A stretch of 40,839 nucleotides of DNA from positions 1 to 40,839 of the IMG/VR virus record IMGVR_UViG_3300043429_000548; one strand, 5' to 3'. Of this stretch, positions 7,493-17,000 are shown piece by piece. Each line of letters starts with the position of its first letter. The first letter of the stretch is position 1. The translations under genes and the position numbers were made by a program. Below the pieces are notes generated by a model, which had not been told where the DNA came from, did no database searches, and saw only the letters and a program-made list of their open reading frames with translations. The stretch is from a virus.

Positions 7493-7771
7493 ATGGCGTA
7501 CTCTGACCAGATCAAGCTGACGGTGAAGACCTCCCCCAAGACGCTGGGCAATCAGCTCGGGCGCTGGGCGGTGCACCTCGACTTTCCTGTGACGAAGATT
7601 TCTGAGCTGACCGGTGTGTCCCGTCAGACAATCTACAACTGGTTTGCAGGCGGCGAAGTGTTCGTTGCGTACCGACCGTTGGTCACAAACCTCATCAAAA
7701 TTTTGCAGTCCTCGGGAACAGCCGAGGAGGCGTGGAGAAAAGCATGCAAGGAATTCGGCCTCAACAACTGA
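7493..7771 (+). CDS. small helix-turn-helix DNA-binding protein
   Basis: A 92-residue protein. Residues about 31-52 read VTKISELTGVSRQTIYNWFAG, a clear helix-turn-helix with the typical turn GVS and recognition helix RQTIYNWF. The N-terminal part may dimerise and the C-terminal part is a helix (AEEAWRKACKEFGL). It could regulate the early operon or act as a copy-control or anti-repressor-like factor, but no operator is obvious. It is not long enough for a classical cI repressor with a peptidase domain. The end overlaps the next small gene by 28 bases. The start has an unusual leader hairpin (7466-7484). Confidence 0.75.
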   Translation: MAYSDQIKLTVKTSPKTLGNQLGRWAVHLDFPVTKISELTGVSRQTIYNWFAGGEVFVAYRPLVTNLIKILQSSGTAEEAWRKACKEFGLNN

Positions 7772-7878
7772 CCGACGAAGAACTCGTCCGGTACGCCCGC
7801 TTGCTCACGCAGTTGCCGCCAGACTGGGCGGAGGAGCTGCTCAAGCGCTTTGAAGCAAAGCTCGACGACAATAAGTGA
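7744..7878 (+). CDS. 44-residue small protein overlapping the HTH gene
   Basis: The ATG at 7744 opens a 44-residue frame to TGA at 7876-7878, with GGAG and GAGG sites 8-20 bases upstream inside the HTH gene. The product is an amphipathic two-helix peptide with the phrase LTDEELVRYA and LPPDWAEELLKRFEAKL. This type of sequence is frequent in very small phage proteins. It fills the space between the HTH gene and the primase in a module otherwise without gaps, which supports it being real. No function can be assigned. Confidence 0.55.
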   Translation: MQGIRPQQLTDEELVRYARLLTQLPPDWAEELLKRFEAKLDDNK

Positions 7879-7890
7879 CCGGGGACCTGT

Positions 7891-10836
7891 ATGACACCGC
7901 TGGATTTTTTGGCGGCAGTTCTGCCTGCGCAGGGGCATGGCTATTACTGCGCGGTGGAGCTGAGCACAACAAGGAAGGAGCACAGGTTCGCGGAGGACTT
8001 GGCTGACCTTCAACCCTTCGTCACAAAATGGGACAGCGAGAACAAGGACATCTACTTTGCGCTGGCGACGTTCGAGACGATGCCCAAGCGCACGGCGGAA
8101 AACGCCCGCTTTCTGAAGTCTTTCTTCATCGACATGGACGGCTACGCCTCCAAGAAGGAAGCGGGTCTGGCGCTCCAGACGTTCCTCGACAAGAGCGGGC
8201 TGGGCGAGCTGGGCTCCCCATGGATCGTCAGTTCTGGCGGCGGTCTGCACGTTTACTGGCCGCTGACGCACGAGCTGCCAGTGGAGATTTGGAAACCTGT
8301 TGCAGAGAACTTGAAGCGTCTGTGCAAGCAGGAGGGGCTGGCCATCGACATGACGGTGACAGCCGACGCAGCGCGAGTGCTGCGCATACCGGGGACACGC
8401 AACCACAAGAAGAAGTACAACCTCCCCCGCAACGTCACCGTGCTGGCCACGGGTGACACCTTCGAGTTCTCCGCTCTCTCCCCGCTGATCCACGACAAGC
8501 TGCGCGCTGAGGATCACGCCCCCAAGTTCTCCGCCATCCCCGGCGTGCGCCCCACGCGCAGCCCCAACGCCACCCAGATCAAGCTCATGCAGAACAGCGT
8601 CACGCTGTTCGAGAACATCTACGACGCCACCACCAGCGGCCAAGGCTGCGCCCAGCTCAAGGCGTACATCGACAACCCCAAGGAAGATGGCCTTGAGCCG
8701 ATCTGGCGCGGCATGCTTTCATGGACGAAGGTGTGCGATGACGGCGACGAGTGGTCCTCGTGGCTGAGCGCCCTGCACCCATACCCTGAGTCGCGCATGC
8801 GACAGAAGCTGGCCGAGATCAAGGGGCCCTACCCCTGCGTCAAGATGGACAGCGAGAACCCGGGCATCTGCTCCAAGTGCCCGCACTTCGGCAAGATCAC
8901 CAACCCCCTGCGACTTGGGCGCGAGATCAAGACGGACAACGAGGAGCGCGACATCGTTGTGCCCCCGCCAAACGTCCCGGACACCTTTGAGGCCGAGGAG
9001 TTTGAGTTCGAGGAGGAGCCCGAAGCCATCGACGGGGAGACCCCCCATCAGGTTATCCGGCGTCCCAAGCCCCCGCGTGGGTTCAGCTACGGGCAGAACG
9101 GCGGCGTCTACTGCGACCGGATGACCGAGAACGATGACGGCACCAAGAGCAAGAAGCAGGTGCAGATTCTTCCCTACGACTTGTTTGTCGTTGACATGCT
9201 CAAGCAGGAGTCCGACCACCTTGTGCACCTCGTGGCCACCCGACCCGATGGCGTGAAGAACATCACCATGCCCAGCAAGTGCGTGGTGTCCAAGGATGAG
9301 ACGGTCAAGTTCTTGGCCAGCCAGAACGTCATTGCCAGCTACGGCAAGGGCAACGATGTGAACCTGTTCGACTACGTGCGGGCGTGTGTGGAGGAGGCCT
9401 CGCTCAACAAGAAGGCGATCGACGTGCCGCTCCAGTGCGGCTGGCAGAAGGACGGCTCGTTCGTCTACAACTACCGCGTGTTCACCAAGGACGGGCGCGA
9501 GATCACGGTGCCCATGCCGGGGCTGGAGAACATCAACAAGAACACCACCAGCAAGGGCACGCTCGACGGCTGGCGCAAGTTCTGGGACTTGATGATTGAG
9601 CGCCGGATGTACACCATGCTGGCCATGTGCCTCGACAGTTTCGGCTGCTCGCTGTACCAGTTCTCGGACTACGAGGGGTTTGTCTGGCACATCGGCTCCA
9701 CCGAGTCGGGCACCGGCAAGTCGCTCACGCTCAGCGCCAAGGCTGGCGTGTGGGGGCATCCGATCCATTACCGCACGGGCAAGGGCACCTCACCGGTGGC
9801 CATGCAGCAACGCGCTGGCCTGCTCAACAGCCTGCCGCTGCTGATCGACGAGATCACGTCCAAGCAACGCAACGATCTGGAGTGGGCACCGGCCTTCATC
9901 TTCGACCTCACCGAAGGTCAGGGCAAGGAGCGCATGGAGTCCGGCTCCAACAAAGAGCGCATCAACAACAGCGTGTGGAAGCTGTCGTGCACGATGACCT
10001 CGAACACCCACCTGACGGACTACATGTCGGGGGCACGCAAGCACAGCTCCAACGGTGAGCTGCTGCGCCTGCTGGAGTGGACGCCCAACCGCCCCTTGCA
10101 GTGGGACGCCGAGGAGCGCAAGGTTCTCAAGAACATCAAGCTCAACTACGGCGTGGCGGGGGAGGCATGGGTGCGCTGGATGGTCAAGAACCAAGACGTG
10201 TGCGCGGAGATGTGGCGCAGGGTGCACGAAAAGCTCAAGGTGACGCTGGAGTTCGACGATGACGAGCGGTACTGGCACACAGGCTGCACGGCCATCGTGT
10301 CCGCAGCCATCCTCTTGGGGCCGAACTACGCCAACATCCTGCGCGTGCCCATCAACGGCATCATCGAAGCGCTCAAGGAGTTGGTGACGCGGGCCAGAGG
10401 TGTCTTGCGGCGCAACGTGCGCACGGCTGAGGATGTGCTCAACGCCTATACCCGGGACAACTATGGCAGCTTCGTGGTGCTGTGGAAGACCGAGGCCAAG
10501 GGCCTGCTGGCAACGTGGGGCAACGGCGACACTGTGGACAAGTCGATCACGCGGGGCAAGGTCCTCGGGCGCATCGAGCACAACACGCTGACGCCGGGGT
10601 TCACGGAATACTTCATTGAGGAGCAGCTTCTCAAGCAGCACTGCGTGTCGATGAGCTTCGGGTACGCCGACTTCAAAGCGCAGCTCGAAGCGCAGTTCAA
10701 GGTGACCTACACCAAGAAGGACCTGCTGTCCAAGACCAACGGTCCGGGCATGCGCGTCAACGTCATGCACATCAGTCGCCGCTCTGAGGACATCAATGAA
10801 AGTGAACTACCCGTGGTCCAGCCTAAAGCCGGGTGA
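7891..10836 (+). CDS. primase-helicase: AEP-type primase fused to DUF927-like ATPase
   Basis: A 981-residue replication protein. Residues 1 to about 230 resemble an archaeo-eukaryotic (PrimPol-type) primase: FFIDMDG (metal ligands D81, D83), SSGGGLHVYW (S114-H120) and LRIPGTRNHK (R165). A cysteine cluster C316, C327, C330 with H332 may bind zinc. An acidic linker (about 365-395) leads to an ATPase of the DUF927 type, with Walker A GSTESGTGKS (K610) and Walker B LLIDEITS (D653, E654), probably a hexameric replicative helicase. The combination would prime and unwind DNA for the PolA enzyme. There is a GGGGA site before the ATG. The C-terminus overlaps the next small gene by 41 bases. Domain order is clear; the exact family of the helicase part is less so. 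Confidence 0.85.
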   Translation: MTPLDFLAAVLPAQGHGYYCAVELSTTRKEHRFAEDLADLQPFVTKWDSENKDIYFALATFETMPKRTAENARFLKSFFIDMDGYASKKEAGLALQTFLDKSGLGELGSPWIVSSGGGLHVYWPLTHELPVEIWKPVAENLKRLCKQEGLAIDMTVTADAARVLRIPGTRNHKKKYNLPRNVTVLATGDTFEFSALSPLIHDKLRAEDHAPKFSAIPGVRPTRSPNATQIKLMQNSVTLFENIYDATTSGQGCAQLKAYIDNPKEDGLEPIWRGMLSWTKVCDDGDEWSSWLSALHPYPESRMRQKLAEIKGPYPCVKMDSENPGICSKCPHFGKITNPLRLGREIKTDNEERDIVVPPPNVPDTFEAEEFEFEEEPEAIDGETPHQVIRRPKPPRGFSYGQNGGVYCDRMTENDDGTKSKKQVQILPYDLFVVDMLKQESDHLVHLVATRPDGVKNITMPSKCVVSKDETVKFLASQNVIASYGKGNDVNLFDYVRACVEEASLNKKAIDVPLQCGWQKDGSFVYNYRVFTKDGREITVPMPGLENINKNTTSKGTLDGWRKFWDLMIERRMYTMLAMCLDSFGCSLYQFSDYEGFVWHIGSTESGTGKSLTLSAKAGVWGHPIHYRTGKGTSPVAMQQRAGLLNSLPLLIDEITSKQRNDLEWAPAFIFDLTEGQGKERMESGSNKERINNSVWKLSCTMTSNTHLTDYMSGARKHSSNGELLRLLEWTPNRPLQWDAEERKVLKNIKLNYGVAGEAWVRWMVKNQDVCAEMWRRVHEKLKVTLEFDDDERYWHTGCTAIVSAAILLGPNYANILRVPINGIIEALKELVTRARGVLRRNVRTAEDVLNAYTRDNYGSFVVLWKTEAKGLLATWGNGDTVDKSITRGKVLGRIEHNTLTPGFTEYFIEEQLLKQHCVSMSFGYADFKAQLEAQFKVTYTKKDLLSKTNGPGMRVNVMHISRRSEDINESELPVVQPKAG

Positions 10837-11008
10837 GGGGTTCTTTGTTCCTGCGATCGACGTGGAGAAAGCCCGAGAGCTCGGGCTTCGCTCCGCAGTA
10901 GGACAGCGAGTGAGGGGCAAGGCCGTCATCTGCATCAAGGACGGCCTGCTCGGTGTGTGGTTCTTCAGGCCCCCTCCCTCTCCTCAAGCCTCCGCACAAC
11001 CTCCATGA
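10796..11008 (+). CDS. 70-residue DUF7303-like protein, last gene of the early operon
   Basis: The ATG at 10796 lies inside the primase gene with TGAGGA seven bases upstream. The 70-residue product reads KPGEGFFVP, a helix with EKARELGLRSAVGQRV, and a strand GLLGVWFFRP. This matches, segment by segment, the 77-residue protein encoded at 7223 (VGDSFLIP, helix, GGVRVWRK), so the two are probably distant paralogues. The proline-rich tail PPPSPQASAQPP lies where the gene overlaps the 3' end of the giant late gene on the other strand (10965-11008). Function unknown. Confidence 0.6.
   Translation: MKVNYPWSSLKPGEGFFVPAIDVEKARELGLRSAVGQRVRGKAVICIKDGLLGVWFFRPPPSPQASAQPP
10869..10888. terminator. candidate bidirectional terminator hairpin between the two operons
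   Basis: AAGCCCGA (10869-10876) and TCGGGCTT (10881-10888) are perfect inverted repeats around GAGC, a strong GC-rich stem. On the minus strand it lies about 77 bases past the stop of the giant late gene and is followed by TTTCT. On the plus strand only two T residues follow. It is embedded in the last plus-strand gene, exactly where the two convergent operons meet, so it could stop late transcripts and perhaps also early ones. Confidence 0.4.
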
Positions 11009-14000
11009 ATCGCCGGGCTGCTTGCAGCTTGGCGTCCTCCAGCGTGTCGATGCGCGCACGCTTGGCGTCCCCGGTCATGTCCGAGCGCTCCTGCACCCGT
11101 CGAATCTCGGTGTTGATGCGCCCGACAAGCTGACGGTACTGGCCTGCGGCAGTGGCTGCACCAAGCCGCGCCATGTTCTCTTGCTTGTACTCGGCGGCTT
11201 CCTCGCGCCGACCTTCCTTGAGCATGGTGCTCAGCGTGGTGCGTGCCTGCATGGCGTCTTCTGCCAGCCGTGCCACGGCTTCCGAGTCTGCGCCGCCAAT
11301 GCGTTTCTGGAACGCAGTGCCGATTAACGGCATGTCGCTCATGCGACCTGTCGGACGCTCACCTTTATCCGCGCCTGCAAACATCTCGTTGGCACCTGCG
11401 GCAATCGCCAGAGGCATCGACCCCAGATAGCCGCGCACCAAGTGCTCGATCTGCACAGGAGACAGCACCGGGAACGCCTCGCTGATGCGCTTGGCCAACT
11501 CGGTGGTGGTCGTGTTGTACCGCTGCTCGGTGTCGAGGTTCTTCATCCGCAGCGACTCGATCGGAGCGCCAGTCAGGAAGTTCTTGTTGGTGAACACCTC
11601 AAACGCAGGCTTGGCGATCTGCGGCACGCCCATCGACGTGTAGCCCGGGACCGATTGCAGGAACATGTCGCGCAGCGCGGTCATCTGGTCCTTCGTCCGA
11701 ACTTCCCCAACCATGCCGTCGACAGCAGCCACAGCCAGCGAGAAGAAGTAGCCCGCTTCGTACGGGATCGGCAGCTTGACCGGCTCGTCAACGCCCGGCA
11801 GGTGCAGGAAGAAGTTGGTGTACCGATCGCGCGGGCGAGCGTTCTTGTAGTACTCGTCGTCCTGCATGGCCATGGCGTACACAAGACCGAGGCTGACAAG
11901 GAACGCGGCGTTGGTGAAGAACTTCTTCTTGATCCGCTGCGACTCCTCGAACGGCATCTTGCCGGTGGCCGCTTTGTACAGCACGTTCAGGCCTTGAATC
12001 TGCGCGTTCAGGAACGGGATCAGGCGGTTAGCGTACTGCACGGTGGGCGACAAACCTCGCTTGTAGAAGTTCATCGACTCCATGGTCATCATGTCGGCCT
12101 CGACCTCAGACAGGCCGTTGGCAATCGCGTTGTCGTAGACCAGCGCCCGGGTAGCGGCATCAGCGCGCAACGCGGTGCGGTCCATCGCATCAAAGATTTT
12201 GCGGTACAGCGGAGCTTCGCGGTTCTGCACGATGCGGCGGGCCATGTCGCCAATGTCGTCCACATCTCCTGAGAAGATGTTGCTCTGAATCAGCCCTTTC
12301 TCCAACAGCTTTGCCTGCGTCGGGCTGTTGCCTGCCGACATGCGCACAAACTCACGGCCAGCCTTGGCAACAGCGCGCATGGGGCCGTAGTTCAGACCGC
12401 CAGTGAACGCTGCGGCCATCGGGTCGCGGAACAGCTGCCGGGCAATGTACATGGGCATGCGCGTCACGCCTGCGCGCAGCAGGTCCGACGCAGCACCAGC
12501 AAGCTTGAGGAACTCAGGCAGCGGCAGGTGCGCACCTTCAAGGCTCTTGACCAGCAGCTCAGACGGAACGCCTTCTGCCAGCGTGTCGCTGGTGTCGACG
12601 ATCACATGGCGCTTGCCGGTGTCGCTGGCGTCGTTGGGGTCAGGTTCTTGGTTGAACCGGATCACGTCCGCGCCAGAGCGACCGTCGCCCTTTTTGATGA
12701 CCATCTTCTTGGACGAACGACCGATCTCTTGCAGAGCGTACGCCACGTTGCGCGCAGCGTAGTTGGTCAGCGCCTTGTCCATCAGCAAGAACGTGTTGCG
12801 CGGGATGGCCTCGTCCAGAGGCAACAGCTTGGTCTCGCCGCCCTTGAGCTGGTTGAGATACGGCTGGCGGCGGATGTCGCCAATCGTAATCATGGTGTTG
12901 CCGCCAAACACCAGCTCGGCCATGCCGTTCTCGTTGACGCGATAGAACGGAACGTAGTCGCCGTCCTTGTTCAAGCGGGTGGCCTCGGCTTTGGTGATGG
13001 CCCCTGTGCTGGCCAGGAAGTCAATCAACCCCTTGTTGTAGGCGTTGTACTGGCGGCGCACATTCTCCAGCGCCTTCTTGAGCGGAGCGTCGGCATCAAC
13101 CTCGGCCAGCACGGCGTCGATCTCAGCGTCAGTGATGCCCAGCGCGCCGATGTCGAGCTTGCTCACACCCTTGTTCTTGGCGCGTTGCGCGACCATGTAC
13201 ATCTGCGCCACGGTTGCACGGCGCTTGGCATCGACCGGCAGCTCTGCGATTGCCTTAAACACGTCAGCAGCAGAATCACGGCCCGTCGTGCGCACGCCCG
13301 TCAGACCCTTGGCGTCTTTGTACAGCTCTGGCACACCGCTGCTCATCACCGAGTAGATGAGCGGCAGCTTCTGGTCAGCCTTGATAACGCTGTACATGCC
13401 CTGCGTGAACAGCTTGTCGTCGCCCATGCCCTTGGCACCGGCTTTGAGCGCTTCGCGGAGACCCGCACGCATATCGACGCCCTGCATCTCCGCTTCGAGC
13501 GCAATGTTCTTGCCGAGCTTTTCACGGAACGTCTTGGGCTTGCCAATCGTTTTGTCAGCCAGCGACTCCAGTGCGCTGGGGGCCCCACGCGAAAACAGCA
13601 GCCGCCCAGAACCTTCTCGTCCTTTGCCGGTTGCAGGTCCAACAGGCTCCAAGTTCACGCCAATGATTTCAGGAACTTGGTCGATATACGCGCGCTCTGT
13701 GTATTTACCTTCGGTATTTTGCTCAATAGCTTCGATGCCTGCTTCTTTCAAAAGGCGCACGGTCTCGTCAATACCGAGCTTATCGCGCATTGTGTAGAAC
13801 AGGCTGTTACCGGCCCACTTATTTATTTTGTCAACGGTATTTTTTGTGCTTTGCGAAGCGTACTTGCGCATGAGCGCATCAAGCTTGGGGCGCTCACCAA
13901 GCGTGTGCATTTCGTTCACGCCAAAAATTCTACTGAGCGGAATTGCGTCGAGCGTTCTGTACAAGTTGCCTTCGGACGGGCGTGTTTTGAGCCCGACAAT

Positions 14001-17000
14001 CTTGGCGGCGTCAAGCGCCTGCGCTGCGCGCAATTGACGCTTAGCTGTCGTGAGCTCGCGCTGCGCAGAAGCTGTGTCTTCGCCCTTACGCTGCTTGCGG
14101 TCAAGAGTTTTCTCTGCGTTTTCCACACCCTTAGAAAAACGCTCGATCAACAGAGGGATGTATTTTTTGACCGCAGCATTTTTTGTAGGGTCTAGCTCGC
14201 CGCCTGCCGACACATCTTGCAAGTACCGCGTGAGCAAATTGCTTTCAAATAGCGTTTGCATTTCGGATAAAGACAACTCGGACTTATCAGCACCAAGAAA
14301 TTTGCTGTCCATGGAGCGGTAGTCTTGGTACGTCTTACTTCCGTAACCTGACGCGTTGGCAGCTTTGCCAAAAGGAACCGCGTGCTGGTAGTACTCGGCG
14401 TATTTTTTGTCTGGCGTTACGTACGGACCTTTCCCAAGGTTGGTGCTCCCTTCAAACCGCTGCTCGTACGAACCTTCGCCCGCACCAGAAAATTTTGAGT
14501 CAAAAGCGGTGAAAGTAGCGTCTGTGCCGTGCCAAGTGCCGCGCAGCTCAAGTTGCGCAGCACCATACGCCATGTTTACAAGGTCGCCAGATGTAAGTTT
14601 GTCCGGATTGATCCCGTACTTTGCCAGCGCTTTACGAAGAACGTCAAGCACCATTCGCAGCCAGTTTCTAACAGGCCCGCCGTTTTTCATAGCACTGGCA
14701 GAGACGCCAGCTTTAACAGCTTCTTCTACGGCGTACGCCAAAAGCTCATCATCGTACTGGTCAACTGTTGTTTCAGCTGCTTCAGCGCGTGCAATCGCAC
14801 TTTTTGCAATACGGGACTCGATAGAGCCGTCGTTAAGTTTCGCCCATTTTTTGACAGCGCTAACAAGCTGTCCGTACTGAGCAGCGTTGAACAGATTGCG
14901 GAAACCAAGGTGCACACCTACTTCGTGCAACAAAACGCCGAGCTCTTCTCCTTTGCCGATATTGTCAGCAAACATAAAAACGCTGCCATTTTTCGGGTTG
15001 ACAAATGCTTTTGCATCTGTCGGAATGTTGGCGTTTTCGTAGTCGTACTTAAATCTGATGTCCGCAAAAAAATCAGCAACAGACTTAAGCAGCACAATGC
15101 GTTTTCCGGCAATACCTTTATCGCCAACAATTTTGTCAAGTGCTCTTTCCAAAGCCTCGACGGTTTGCCCACCAGTTTTTGGCGTACCGCGAGAAAACTC
15201 AAAAGTGTTGTCGTTGTCGAAGTCTTCATCAAACGACTCGGCAAGACTAGACCTCGGCGCTTTTGCAGTCATCTCCGTGCCAGACAGGTCAACGACCATG
15301 CCGCCGTTCTCGACAACGGCTTCGAGCTGCGCACGATCCGCAATCCGTTTGCCAAGGATGTCCAACACGCCCGGAAGTTCCTTGCGCAATTTGTTCAGCC
15401 GCGCAGCAGTGGCAGGCTGTACGCGGTCAGGACTCTGCGCAACCACGGCTTCGAGCTGCGCAATTTCCCGTTGGATGGTGTCGCGCTGACCGATCAGACG
15501 GTTCGTCTCTTCAAGCTGCGCCTGCAAGATTTGCTGCTGCGTGCGCTCAGCCATGGCGGCAAACTCTGCTTGCAACTGCTCCGTGGTCTTGGCGTCGTTC
15601 AAGCGCTTCACAAACGCGTTGGCTTCTGCCACAGCTTGCTCAGCCTTGGGCTGCTTGACATCTCGTTTCTCGACAACAGGCGTCTTCACAGTGCCCGTGT
15701 CAGCCTTGGTCTCCGCAGTGCCTGCGCGGAACTTGGCCGGAGCGGACGACTGAATGCGGGTGGCCTGCGAGACCTTGCCAAGCTGCTCAGGTTGAAGCTG
15801 TGAAATCTCCAGCAACACCTCGTTGATCTTGGTTTGCAGTTTGGCTCTTGCGTTTTTGTTGCCCGCTTTTTCGGCGGCATCGCGCTGCTTCTCCAAGTCA
15901 GCAAGCTTTGCGCGAGATTCCTTAAGCATCGCCACACGAGCTTGCGCTTCGTCAATCTGGATTTGCAGCTCTTGACCGGGCTTCTTGGCGCGCGCAGCCA
16001 CAAGCTTTTCAAGGGCTTCCTTGAGCTGCTGAACATTCGCTTTGGCTTCGTCAATCTGCGTTTGCAACGCCTGTTTAGGTTTCTTGGCAGGCATGTCGGC
16101 AAGCTTTCCAAGGTCTTCCCTAAGCGTCTTCAAACGCGCTCTCGCTTCGTCAAGCTGCGTTTGCAGAGCTTGTTCGGGCTTCTTGGCAATAATGTCGGAG
16201 ATTTTTTCGCCGGTCTGCGCGTCCGTGCGTCGAATGCCAAGACGGTTCGAGCGCTGGGCAACAAGTGATTGCAGCTCTTTCAGGTACTCGCGCCGACGTT
16301 TCTTGCGCTCTTTTTGCGTATCTTCAGACACAGGAGCGCCAGTCTCCGGGTCCGTTGTCTTCTTAATCAGCTCGTCCTGCTTCTCGATGTTGCGCTTGAG
16401 TTTCTCAATACGCTTGTCGATGCTTTCAGTGACAGCGGCAGCAACTTCAGGGTCGCTGGAGAAAACTCGCTCGGCTTTTTCAAGGGCCGCTGCTCGCTTG
16501 GCTTTGGTCTTCTGCAACTGCTCGCCGTAGGTACGCAACGTTGCAATCCGCGCATCTGTGTCAGCAATGTACTTCTTGAGTTTCTCCGCATCTGCGCCAA
16601 GCTTCTCCCGCACGTCACGCTCAGCGCCCTGCAAATTCTTTGTAATTTCGGTGAGCTTGTCCTGCGCAATCTTTTTGCGAACAGACAGCTCAGAGATGCC
16701 TTCGTCGTTTTCTGCAATATCTGCGTCGAGCTGCGCCTTGTCGTCGTTTGTGGCCTTGACCATCGCCAGCATCTCGCGGCGGTTCTCGAAGTCGATGCGC
16801 TCGCCGGGAATTGCTGCAAGCCTGTCAGCGCGGTCTTGAAAGTCCTCACGCTCTTTCTTGTTGCGCTGCTCTGCCGCAGAGCGCTCAGCAGGCACAGGCC
16901 CCATCGCCCATTTCTTGCCACCAATGCTGACCGTGCGCTCTTCCCCAGCGGCGGTGATCTCACCACGCTTCTGCTCGATCTGGCTGCGGATACCTGCGGC

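Noticed and set aside
9790-10770. A 326-residue minus-strand frame opposite the primase-helicase
   Set aside because: The plus strand has Walker A and B motifs in order; the minus frame is His/Val/Leu-rich shadow sequence.
12528-14195. A 555-residue plus-strand frame
   Set aside because: Antisense of the giant gene, where the LPD38-like protein sequence is clearly the coding one; no start signal.
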